From assembly GCF_052116585.1 (NCBI RefSeq), contig NZ_JBQKKT010000006.1:1-64000 (forward strand): DNA of 64,000 nt, given 5' to 3'. The translations under genes and the position numbers were made by a program. Of this stretch, positions 9,334 through 17,388 are shown in pieces. The notes under the pieces are model-generated. The model was given only the letters and a program-made list of their open reading frames with translations, had not been told where the DNA came from and made no database searches. Each line of letters opens with the position of its first letter. Within the stretch, counting starts at the first letter, position 1. The DNA comes from Luteococcus sp052116585 (GTDB lineage: Bacteria; Actinomycetota; Actinomycetes; Propionibacteriales; Propionibacteriaceae).

Positions 9334-10287
9334 CTATCCAGCTCGCGGGTGGTCAACCACCAGCCACCCGGACACTCGTCGAACCCGAATGCCGCCGGGC
9401 AGGTCCACGCCAGCCTGACCATGCCACTTCTCCACCAACCGCAGGACACTGCGGACATGCTCATGACTGGGTGATTCGACGCCAATCCGCTGCAGCCAGC
9501 GGTGCAGCACCCGGCCTCTCAGGGCGGGATGGAGGTGCAGCAGGCCCACCGCATCCAACTCGTCGCCGCGCTGCACATCGCGGATCGAATCCAGGGAGAG
9601 CCGGTCCAGCAGGTCATGGTCCACCCGCAGCAGGTCAGCGGTGCGCCCCAGCGCCTGCACGGTTCCCGGCCCCAACACGGATTCCAGGGTCGGCATCAGC
9701 TCGCGCCTGACGCGCACCCGCAGGAAGCGTGGATCCTCGTTCATCGGGTCATCCCACACCGGGATCCCCCAGTCCTGACAGGCCTGTGTGGTGGTCGCGC
9801 GACGCAAGCCCAGCAAGGGTCTGATGAAGGGCCCCCGTCGGGGCACCATGCCGCTCAGCGAGGTGGGACCGGAGCCGCGCGCCAGACCCAGCAGCACCGT
9901 TTCCGCCTGGTCATCCAGGGTGTGCGCCAGCATCACGGGTCTGCAGCCGTCGCCGGCCAGCGCAAGCAGCCGCGCCCCACGGGCTGCCGCCTCGATGCCC
10001 TGCCCGTCGTTGTGCACGAGGACCGTCTCGATGCGCCCCTGCAGGCCAAGCGCCTGAACCCGGCCGAGAACCTGCCGCGCGAGTGCGTCGGAGCCCTCCT
10101 GGAGGCCGTGGTCCACGATCACGGCCTCGATCCGTTCGGCCGCGAGGAGGCCCAGCGTCGCCGCCAGGGCCATCGAGTCGACGCCACCCGAGACACCCAC
10201 CTTGATCGGGCCGGCGATCTCGTCGAGCCAGGGCTGGACGGCCTGCACCAGCGCCAGCTGGTCGTGGGTCAGCGCGCGGCGGGCCAT
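9334..10287 (-). CDS. tilS: tRNA(Ile)-lysidine synthase
   Basis: Adds lysine to C34 of the CAU-anticodon tRNA-Ile so that it reads AUA. The 317-aa protein has the N-terminal PP-loop SGGVDS (33-38), VDHGLQEGS, LAHTLDDQAETVL and the RP(L)LGLRR segment of the family. It corresponds to the shorter actinobacterial form. It starts one base before the dacB stop region and nine bases upstream of hpt, in the conserved dacB-tilS-hpt order. Confidence 0.95.
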   Translation of the reverse strand: MARRALTHDQLALVQAVQPWLDEIAGPIKVGVSGGVDSMALAATLGLLAAERIEAVIVDHGLQEGSDALARQVLGRVQALGLQGRIETVLVHNDGQGIEAAARGARLLALAGDGCRPVMLAHTLDDQAETVLLGLARGSGPTSLSGMVPRRGPFIRPLLGLRRATTTQACQDWGIPVWDDPMNEDPRFLRVRVRRELMPTLESVLGPGTVQALGRTADLLRVDHDLLDRLSLDSIRDVQRGDELDAVGLLHLHPALRGRVLHRWLQRIGVESPSHEHVRSVLRLVEKWHGQAGVDLPGGIRVRRVSGWLVVDHPRAG

Positions 10288-10288
10288 G

Positions 10289-11710
10289 TCAGCACTCGCA
10301 GGTGGTGATCGTGGTGCTCATCCGGTCGAGCCAACTGCGCACATCCCACTCCTTGGGGGCACCATTGGAGGCCAGCGCGAAGACGACGGGCGCGCCCGTG
10401 CGGGTGCGGGTGTGGCCCGCCAGGCTGGACACCTTGCTCAGCGTCCCGGTCTTTGCGTTCACGATCCCCCGCCCTGCCTCGGATTCCGGCGTGTAGAAGC
10501 GCATCGTCAGGGTACCGGTCACACCGGCCACCGGCATGCCCTCCAGCAGGGGCGAGAGCTTGGGGGTGGTGGCCGCGTGCTGGAGGACGCCGGCCAACAG
10601 GGCGGTGGAGGCGGCATTGCTGCGGCTCAGCCCGGAGCCGTCGGCGATCCGCGGCGACGGGCTGCCCGGGTCCATGCCGAGAACGGTGGCGCTGACGCCC
10701 TTGGCCCCACCCGCGAAGCTGCCGCCATGACCGGTGGCCACCCCCACCTGCCGCAGGAGCACCTCGGCGGCGGAATTGTCGGAGTGCACGAGCGTCTCCT
10801 GCACCAGCGAGGCGACGGGCAGCGACTCAATGTGTGCCACCTGGCGGGCGCCCTTCTGGGCCACCACACGGGAGGGGGCCCCTGCGACCGTGATCCCATT
10901 GGCCTTGAGCTGGGCGGCGAAGACGGTGGCGGCCGTCTGGGCGGGGGTCCTGCTGGGCGCCCCCTCCTTGCTGGGGCGTCCCTTGTCGATCCACAGCGCC
11001 GAGACGGTGGTGACCTGGTCGTGGTAGTCGTCCGGCCAGCTCGGGTGCCAGGCCGGGCCGGTGAACAGGCTGTCGTCGAAGCCGAGCCGCACGGAGGTGG
11101 TGCCCTGTTTCTTGAGCTCCGCCGCGGTGCGCGCCGCGAGCACGTCGGTGCTGGCGACGAAGGGATAGGTCTTGCTTGGCGTGGAGGCCAGGAGCGGGTC
11201 TCCCCCACCCACGAGGACGATGGTTCCGGCGGCGGGCTCGACGACGCGGGTGCGGAAGGTGGTGCGGGCACCCAGTGTCTCCAGCGCCGCGGCACTGGTC
11301 AGGATCTTCATGGTGGAGGCGGGAACCAGGTTGGCCGTCTGCCTGCTCTGCCACAGCACCTCACCGGTACGGGCGTCGAGCGCGATCCCGCTGGTGGTGC
11401 CCATCCCGTCGGTGGGCACCGCGGACAGTGCCGTGGCCAAGGTCTGCTTGTTGACCGTGGGGGCGCTGGGCAGGGCCGATGCGGCGGTGATGACACCGGT
11501 TCCGTGACCATTCGGTCCGCCCTGGTCGCCCGGATCGTCGAAGAATGTGGGCGAGATGGTTGGCGAGCCCCCGTCCACCCACAGACCCGACGCATAGAGC
11601 GCGGGCCGCCAGAAGACAGCACCCGCAATGGTCAGCAGTGCGACGGCAGCGGCCAGGGCCACCATGCCCATGGGACCGAATCCGTTTCGCCGATCAGCAC
11701 GTCCTCCCAC
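10289..11710 (-). CDS. dacB: D-alanyl-D-alanine carboxypeptidase/endopeptidase (PBP4, S13)
   Basis: Class C penicillin-binding protein that trims peptidoglycan stem peptides outside the membrane. One N-terminal hydrophobic anchor (VALAAAVALLTIAGAVFW) precedes the catalytic domain with STMK (about 132-135), SDN (311-313) and KTGT (421-424). I place the start at GTG 11710, which has GGGAG upstream and gives 473 aa; the longest frame begins at a TTG (11767) that would run into the ppa upstream region. Divergent from ppa, as in other Actinobacteria. Confidence 0.92.
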   Translation of the reverse strand: MGGRADRRNGFGPMGMVALAAAVALLTIAGAVFWRPALYASGLWVDGGSPTISPTFFDDPGDQGGPNGHGTGVITAASALPSAPTVNKQTLATALSAVPTDGMGTTSGIALDARTGEVLWQSRQTANLVPASTMKILTSAAALETLGARTTFRTRVVEPAAGTIVLVGGGDPLLASTPSKTYPFVASTDVLAARTAAELKKQGTTSVRLGFDDSLFTGPAWHPSWPDDYHDQVTTVSALWIDKGRPSKEGAPSRTPAQTAATVFAAQLKANGITVAGAPSRVVAQKGARQVAHIESLPVASLVQETLVHSDNSAAEVLLRQVGVATGHGGSFAGGAKGVSATVLGMDPGSPSPRIADGSGLSRSNAASTALLAGVLQHAATTPKLSPLLEGMPVAGVTGTLTMRFYTPESEAGRGIVNAKTGTLSKVSSLAGHTRTRTGAPVVFALASNGAPKEWDVRSWLDRMSTTITTCEC

Positions 11711-11785
11711 GAGGCTCCCAGTCCTGTCTTGTTGACGGTATCCTTCGGAATAGTTCAGGTGCCCCAATCATAGAGAGAGCTCAAC

Positions 11786-12352
11786 GTGTCAGATGAATTC
11801 GTGAAGCCGACCCTCACCAGCTTGTCCCCTGGCGTGACCTTCGATGTCACCATCGAGATCCCGAAGGGCACCAAGAACAAGTACGAGATGGATCACAACA
11901 CGGGTCGCATCCGTCTGGACCGCACCCTGTTCACCTCCACGCAGTACCCCTATGACTACGGCTTCGTCGAGGGCACCCTGGGTGAGGACGGTGACCCGCT
12001 GGACGCCATGGTGATCGGCAACGAGCCCACCTTCCCGGGCTGCCTGATCGAGTGCCGCGCGATCGCGATGTTCAAGATGACCGACGAGATGGGCGGCGAC
12101 GACAAGCTGCTGTGCATCCCCACCGCTGACCTGCGCCGCAACCACCTGCAGGACATCAACGACGTGCCGGAGTACATGCTGCTCGAGATCGAGCACTTCT
12201 TCACGGTCTACAAGGACCTGGAGCCGGGCAAGTCGGTTGAGGGTGCCACCTGGACCGGCCGCGCCAATGCCGAGGCCGAGGTCAACGCCTCCTTCGAGCG
12301 CGCCAAGGGCACTGCCTACGAGCACCACACCGTCTTCGTCACGCCCCACTGA
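11786..12352 (+). CDS. ppa: inorganic pyrophosphatase (family I)
   Basis: Hydrolyses pyrophosphate to drive biosynthesis. The 188-aa chain shows the family core IEIPKGTKNKYEMD, YPYDYGFVEGT and the metal-binding signature DGDPLDAMV. GTG start at 11786 with GAGAGAG about 7 bases upstream. Single gene; its promoter must lie in the 75 bases shared with dacB but I cannot place it securely. Confidence 0.97.
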   Translation: MSDEFVKPTLTSLSPGVTFDVTIEIPKGTKNKYEMDHNTGRIRLDRTLFTSTQYPYDYGFVEGTLGEDGDPLDAMVIGNEPTFPGCLIECRAIAMFKMTDEMGGDDKLLCIPTADLRRNHLQDINDVPEYMLLEIEHFFTVYKDLEPGKSVEGATWTGRANAEAEVNASFERAKGTAYEHHTVFVTPH

Positions 12353-12452
12353 TCACACACCCAACTGATCACACGTCGCGCAGGCGACGGACCAGCAGGC
12401 GCTCTCGCACGGACGCGAGGCACCACGACGGTGCTGAAGTGCTGCTGAATCC

Positions 12453-12510
12453 CGCGGAGGGCCCATCCCGTTGAACTGGGGACCAGTTCATGAGGGACGG
12501 GCCCTCCGCG
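12453..12510. terminator. large bidirectional hairpin after ppa
   Basis: A 58-nt imperfect palindrome: outer CGCGGAGGGCCC pairs with GGGCCCTCCGCG, then CCC/GGG, then TGAACTGG/CCAGTTCA around a 3-nt loop, with small internal loops between. It lies between convergent ppa and crcB and could end both transcripts. Confidence 0.65.
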
Positions 12511-12597
12511 CATTTCCAGCAGATGGATCCCGGGGTGACACGGGAGTGACCTGAACACCCGTCAGGACGAGCGCCCGGCGAACACTGGGTGAATTCC

Positions 12598-12966
12598 TCA
12601 AGGGAACGCGAGCCCTACCTGAAAGCCCACCAGGGCGGCTCCCAGACAGCAGGCAGCCCCGCCGAACAGATGGCCGAGTGCAGCTACCACCCGGCCCTCC
12701 CGCGCCAGCTCCACACACTCCAGGCTGGCTGTCGAGAAGGTGGTGAAACCGCCGCAGAAGCCGACGCCCAGGACCAACCGAGCGGTGGGCGCGACGGTTC
12801 CGGAGGCCACCCCAGCCACCAGCAGACCCAGCAGTGCAGAGCCGAGCACATTGACCAGCAGGGTCCCCACGGGCCACTCGGTTGGGCGCCGCAGACGAAG
12901 CTCCTGGTCGACGAAGAATCGGAGGACGGCTCCCACGCCGCCCGCCAGTGACATCAGCAGGACCAT
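12598..12966 (-). CDS. crcB: CrcB/Fluc fluoride channel subunit 2
   Basis: A 122-aa membrane protein of the Fluc (CrcB) family, which exports fluoride as a dual-topology dimer. Four hydrophobic segments and the hallmarks GAVLRFFVD, GTLLVNVLGS and GFCGGFTTFST (phenylalanine-box and sodium-site region) are visible. I prefer ATG 12966, 2 bases after the crcB1 stop, to the frame extension that reaches back to 13023. It has a neighbour paralogue, so the two probably form a heterodimeric channel. Confidence 0.92.
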   Translation of the reverse strand: MVLLMSLAGGVGAVLRFFVDQELRLRRPTEWPVGTLLVNVLGSALLGLLVAGVASGTVAPTARLVLGVGFCGGFTTFSTASLECVELAREGRVVAALGHLFGGAACCLGAALVGFQVGLAFP

Positions 12967-12968
12967 CG

Positions 12969-13412
12969 TCAGCCACCAGTCCCGCCGGGGGCCACCCTCA
13001 GGCCGGCCAGTAGACCCAACCATGCCGCCAGCACCCCACCCAGCAGGCTGACCGTCAGGTAGACCAGCGCCAGCGCCCAGCCAGACGCCTCGACCAGCAG
13101 CAGGCTCTCCACGGCAAGGGCGGACATCGTCGTGAAGGAGCCCAGGAAACCGGTCCCCAGCAGGAGCCGGGCGACCCGTCGCGGACCCACGTCGGGCCCG
13201 CGACGTCGCAGGGCGGTCAGCAGCAGTCCCAGCAGGAAGGCGCCGGTCAGGTTCACCAGCAGGGTTGCCGTGGGCCAGCCGTCGGTGACGGGAAGCGCCT
13301 GCCCCACTCCCCAGCGGGCGAGGCTCCCCGCCATGCCACCCACCAGCACCAGCACCAGACAGGCAGGCTGCCGGTGCAGCGGGCGCTGCTCAGGCGGGCG
13401 GTGGAGGGACAT
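12969..13412 (-). CDS. crcB: CrcB/Fluc fluoride channel subunit 1
   Basis: A 147-aa CrcB paralogue with GSLARWGVG, ATLLVNLTGAFLLG and GFLGSFTTMSA, and four predicted membrane helices. About 25 extra hydrophilic N-terminal residues precede the first helix, so a later start is possible. First gene of the pair; I looked upstream for a fluoride riboswitch and saw none. Confidence 0.92.
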   Translation of the reverse strand: MSLHRPPEQRPLHRQPACLVLVLVGGMAGSLARWGVGQALPVTDGWPTATLLVNLTGAFLLGLLLTALRRRGPDVGPRRVARLLLGTGFLGSFTTMSALAVESLLLVEASGWALALVYLTVSLLGGVLAAWLGLLAGLRVAPGGTGG

Positions 13413-13588
13413 GGGATCGGGTTCTTCCTTGCAGGTCGCCGAGCCTCAACCCGTCGCGGCGGGCAGGACGGACAGACGGGCGAAGTGGAAACGGCGTGAT
13501 GGACATGAGAGTGGACATGGCGTGATGGACAAGGCGTGGACCAGCACGTCAGCGGGGAATCGACGAACCAAGGTGACAGAATGACCCG

Positions 13589-14620
13589 GTGCCAACCCAC
13601 CTGATGCTGCTTGCCCCGTCCGCCAACCGAGTCTATGCGGGTGAGTCCACCGAACTCGCCGCGGCCGAGCTGACGATCAGCGCGCCCTTCGTGGCGCAGG
13701 TGAATCCCGCGCAGGTGGCCGGCGTCGAATACCTCTCCTTCGAGTCCGACGAACTCGCCGACGAACAGCTGGCGGTACTGGCTCGCCAGTCCGCCGCGCT
13801 TGCGCTCTTCCAGCGGGAGGGGGAGCTGCTGCGGCCCGTCGCCCTGCCCGACTGCCTGAACCTCTCCGACGACCTGGTGACCATTCCCAAGTACCCGGGC
13901 AAGACGAACGAACAGTTCACCCGGCTGCTGCTGAACGTGACGGTTGCGAGCATCGACACCAATCTGAACCCGAAGGCCGCACAGGGACCGCTGGCCATCC
14001 TGGACCCCCTGACCGGGCGAGGGACCACCCTGATGGTGGCGTGGATGCTGGGCCACCACGGCTACGGCGTCGAGGGCGACGCCAAGTCCGTCGAGCAGAT
14101 GAGCGCCTACCTCAAGACCTGGCTGCGCCGAAAGCGCATCAAACACACGGCCGACATGACCCCCGTGCGCAGGGAGGGCAAGAGCATTGGCCGTCGCTTC
14201 GACGCGAAACTGGTCAGCGAGAAGTTGGAGATGACCGTCTTCACCGGCGACACCCGCCAGTCGCAGTACTTGTACGGCAAGAAGAAGTTCGACGCGATCG
14301 TCACCGATGCCCCCTACGGCATCGTGCACGGCGCACACCAGAGCAGCGACGTGCGGGGCGTCGCCGGCAAGCGTGACCGGTCCCCCGCCGGACTGCTGGG
14401 TGAGGCTCTGCCCATCTGGGCCAGCCAGCTGAAGGCCGGCGGCGCGCTGGGGGTGAGCTGGAATACCTACGGCCTGCCGCGCGAGGAGTTGGCGGCCATG
14501 ATGGTCTCCAACGGACTCACCCCGTGCGAGGGCCCCGAGTGGCTGCGGTTCGGCCACCGGGTGGACTCGTCGATCCACCGCGACCTGATGGTGGCGGTCA
14601 AGCAGGAGGAGAAGCAATGA
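13589..14620 (+). CDS. TRM11/THUMP-like SAM-dependent methyltransferase
   Basis: A 343-aa Rossmann methyltransferase. The SAM-binding motif ILDPLTGRGTTL (about 133-144) precedes the catalytic DAPYG (about 239-243), a variant of DPPYG used by N6-adenine and tRNA guanine-N2 (TRM11) methyltransferases. The N-terminal 110 residues are not a THUMP domain I recognise. Substrate cannot be read from sequence; a tRNA or other RNA is more likely than DNA since no restriction partner is near. GTG start at 13589. Its stop overlaps the next ATG. Confidence 0.75.
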   Translation: MPTHLMLLAPSANRVYAGESTELAAAELTISAPFVAQVNPAQVAGVEYLSFESDELADEQLAVLARQSAALALFQREGELLRPVALPDCLNLSDDLVTIPKYPGKTNEQFTRLLLNVTVASIDTNLNPKAAQGPLAILDPLTGRGTTLMVAWMLGHHGYGVEGDAKSVEQMSAYLKTWLRRKRIKHTADMTPVRREGKSIGRRFDAKLVSEKLEMTVFTGDTRQSQYLYGKKKFDAIVTDAPYGIVHGAHQSSDVRGVAGKRDRSPAGLLGEALPIWASQLKAGGALGVSWNTYGLPREELAAMMVSNGLTPCEGPEWLRFGHRVDSSIHRDLMVAVKQEEKQ

Positions 14621-15108
14621 CCCGCACACTGGTTCTGATGCGTCATGCGGCCGCCGAGGGCTGGTCGGCCGATGGGGACAAGGGGCGCGTGCTCAGCGCG
14701 GCGGGCCGTGAGGAGGCCCGGATGGCCGGTCTGGAACTGGCCGGCCTGGGCATCCAGCACGTGCTGTGTTCCACGTCGGCCCGCACCCGGGAGACCTTCG
14801 AGCAGCTGGGCCTGGACGTGCCGGTGGAGTACATGGACGCGCTGTACAACAGCGGTGACCAGACGATCCTGCAGCGGATCGGCGAGATCGACGACGAGAT
14901 CACCGGCCTGCTGGTGATCGGGCACGCCCCCGGCATCCCCGGCCTCGCCTCGGAACTGAGCTGGGTGGCCGATGCCAAGGCCGCCGACGACATGCGCTGC
15001 TGGTTCCCCACGGGCACCTTCACCCAGTTCACGCTGGAGGGCAGCTGGCAGGACCTGGCCGATGACCAGACGGTGTCGCTGACCCAGATCCGACGCGTCG
15101 GCAACTGA
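14617..15108 (+). CDS. SixA-like phosphohistidine phosphatase
   Basis: A 163-aa single-domain histidine phosphatase. LVLMRHAAAEGW (catalytic RH at 9-10) is followed by the second-arginine segment STSARTRET and the second histidine in VIGHAPGIPG. Members of this family dephosphorylate phosphohistidine proteins or small phosphoesters. The ATG overlaps the upstream methyltransferase stop (ATGA) and AGGAGGA precedes it, so the two genes are translationally coupled. Confidence 0.85.
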   Translation: MTRTLVLMRHAAAEGWSADGDKGRVLSAAGREEARMAGLELAGLGIQHVLCSTSARTRETFEQLGLDVPVEYMDALYNSGDQTILQRIGEIDDEITGLLVIGHAPGIPGLASELSWVADAKAADDMRCWFPTGTFTQFTLEGSWQDLADDQTVSLTQIRRVGN

Positions 15109-15144
15109 TTTCGCCGACGGGGCCGGGGAGGACCAGGCCCGGGC

Positions 15145-17388
15145 TCAGCCCCAGCAGCGCTCCGCCCAGTCAAGCACCAGCGTGCGCCACTGGGGACGGA
15201 AGGCGTAGACACCGGCCAACCGGGCCACGGTCGCGAGCTCGGCCCGGCGCCACCGGTCCTCGGTGATGTCCATCGCCCGGGCCACCTGCTGGGCCGCCCT
15301 GGTCACAACCAGCGCCGCCTCCTGCCCCCACAAGCCCTGGGCCTCGCGGAGGCTCGCATGTGCCGCCAGATTGGCCAGGTCCAGCTCGGGCGCGGCCAGG
15401 CTGACCGTGTCGAAGTCGAGCACTCCCAGACCTTGGCTGGAGTACAGGAGTTGCTTGTCGTGCAGGTCGCGATGGGCGGTGACCAGCCGACGGTCTCCAG
15501 CCGCCGCCAGCTCGTCGGCGAGCTCGGCCATCCGCCGCGGCCACGGAGTGTGATCCAGGAGTCCGGTCTGCGCGCAGCGGGTCTGCCAAGTGCGCAGCAC
15601 ACCAGCTTCCGCGGCACAGCCGTGCACCGGCAACGCCCCGTCGACGGGCAGTTGCTGGAGGAGTTGCCACCGCTGGGCCCACTCCTGCCAGATCCCTTCC
15701 CAACGGGGGTCGGTGGACAGACCGTGCAGCGGCACTCCCGCCAAGACGGACATGGTGACGGTGTCGTCGCCGTGTGCCAGCACCGACGGGGCGGCCAGAC
15801 CCACCGCCGCGGCCACGCGGGCGCCGTGCTCGGCGGCGCGAGCCACCCCGGCGCCCTGACCGGCTCGTACCACCTTCACATAGCTGCTCGGCGCTTCCCG
15901 GGTGGGGCAGGCCAGCACGGCCCGCTTCCCTGCGCGGTGCACCACCAGTTCGCCCCGGCTCGACGCCGATTCCAGCGCGGGGAGTCGACGATCCGTCCCG
16001 GGCGGCAGGAGCCGGGCGCGCCCCGTCGTGTCCAGGCGCGCGGCCCTCAGGGTGCCGGTGGCATCCCGACCTTCGACGGCGATCGTCGGGTGCTCTCGCA
16101 TCTTGTCCGGCCAGGCGCGCGTGATGGTGACCGCGTCGCCGCATCCCTGCACTCGGTGCGGCACCCGCCAGGATCCTCCCCGGGCATCGTGACGCAGCTC
16201 CTGCGCGGCCAACTCCAACAGGCGACTGGTGCGTTCGGACCACTGCGCGTCGCGGGAACGCCAGTACTGGGAGCAGCGCTGCAGCAGGCTGGAAGCGGTC
16301 CACGGGGCGAGCCCAGCCAGCGACACCGACAGCTCCTGCTGCACCGTGTCCGCCCACGCCTGCAGCAGCGGGTCGATGTCGTGTTCCAACAGCAGCGCAA
16401 CGGCCCGCAGGCTCGCCAGGTCCACCTCAACCGGCCCCAGCGCCACCCGGTCCAGGTCGCCCAGATGGACCGACCCGTCCGCCCCGGCCAGGAACTGGTC
16501 CAGGGACAGGTCGCCGTGCACCACCACGTCGCGGCTCGCAGGCACCCATCGGGGCAGCGCGGTCCGCAGCTCCTGGGCGCGGGCCCCCAGCCCGGGGGCG
16601 ACCTCGTGCAGCTGGGCAACCGCTTGGTCCACCGCCAACATCTGTTCCCGCCAGCCTCTGGGCGACCCGTCCAGCACGTCGACGAGCGGACCCACCGGCA
16701 GCTCGTGCAGCTGGGCCAGAACGCCCCCGGCTCCTGACAGCTCCGAAACCTGGGGAGCCTGTCCCAGGTCACGGCCCGGCAGCCAGGGCCACCGGGAGAG
16801 GTGCACAGCGTCACGGTCGCAGACCTCGACGGGGGCATTCACCGGCACACCCAGGCTCAACAACTGCGTCGCCACCTGAACCGAACGGCTGTGGGAATCG
16901 GAGGTCACCCGCCACACCTGGTTGCCGTCGCGCAGCACCAGACGTCGTCCCGGATTGTGGCGCAGGACCTGCAGGCCAGAGACCTCCGGGGCGGTTGACG
17001 GACGAATCCTTTCCAGACTCTTCACCAGGGCTGGGTCAGTGAACCAGGGCCCCCACAGCACCGAGGCGTCGAGCTCTCCGAGGATCAGACTGCCCACCTG
17101 GGCTGCCCCGGCGCCACGACGTGCGCGGGTCAACAACTTGTCCTGCTTCTCGCGGGATCGCCCCACCAGCACTCGGATCCAGCCCCAGGGCTGCCCGTCG
17201 GGGCCCACCAGGGCTGCCTGGTGCCCCACCCTCGCCTTGGGGCGCACGCGCACGGCTCGCACGGGGCGCTGGACCATCCCACGCAGCCGCTGCTCGTCCA
17301 GCAGCAGCTGCAGCGTCGGATCGGCCGACATCGATGCGTTGGCCGGTGGGCACAGCGCCAGCTGCGCCCGGTTCTGCGGATCAGTCAT
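15145..17388 (-). CDS. tandem aminoglycoside-phosphotransferase-like protein
   Basis: A 747-aa protein with two kinase-like (APH/choline-kinase fold) domains. The first has VVHGDLSLDQFL and GDLDRVALGPVEVDL, the second VTAHRDLHDKQLLY and LDFDTVSLAAPELDLANL; these match the catalytic loop and metal-binding DxD positions of the family. The N-terminal third is of unknown type (basic, VRAVRVRPKARVG). The GTG/ATG start (ATG 17388) overlaps the ABC exporter stop by 8 bases. As last gene of the GT-GT-GT-ABC operon it may phosphorylate a sugar of the exported product; drug resistance is not implied. The first domain's GDLD replaces the usual DFD. Confidence 0.8.
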   Translation of the reverse strand: MTDPQNRAQLALCPPANASMSADPTLQLLLDEQRLRGMVQRPVRAVRVRPKARVGHQAALVGPDGQPWGWIRVLVGRSREKQDKLLTRARRGAGAAQVGSLILGELDASVLWGPWFTDPALVKSLERIRPSTAPEVSGLQVLRHNPGRRLVLRDGNQVWRVTSDSHSRSVQVATQLLSLGVPVNAPVEVCDRDAVHLSRWPWLPGRDLGQAPQVSELSGAGGVLAQLHELPVGPLVDVLDGSPRGWREQMLAVDQAVAQLHEVAPGLGARAQELRTALPRWVPASRDVVVHGDLSLDQFLAGADGSVHLGDLDRVALGPVEVDLASLRAVALLLEHDIDPLLQAWADTVQQELSVSLAGLAPWTASSLLQRCSQYWRSRDAQWSERTSRLLELAAQELRHDARGGSWRVPHRVQGCGDAVTITRAWPDKMREHPTIAVEGRDATGTLRAARLDTTGRARLLPPGTDRRLPALESASSRGELVVHRAGKRAVLACPTREAPSSYVKVVRAGQGAGVARAAEHGARVAAAVGLAAPSVLAHGDDTVTMSVLAGVPLHGLSTDPRWEGIWQEWAQRWQLLQQLPVDGALPVHGCAAEAGVLRTWQTRCAQTGLLDHTPWPRRMAELADELAAAGDRRLVTAHRDLHDKQLLYSSQGLGVLDFDTVSLAAPELDLANLAAHASLREAQGLWGQEAALVVTRAAQQVARAMDITEDRWRRAELATVARLAGVYAFRPQWRTLVLDWAERCWG

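Noticed and set aside
13412..13588. Fluoride riboswitch upstream of crcB
   Set aside because: Looked for the conserved GATGG...GCC and pseudoknot parts; not found.
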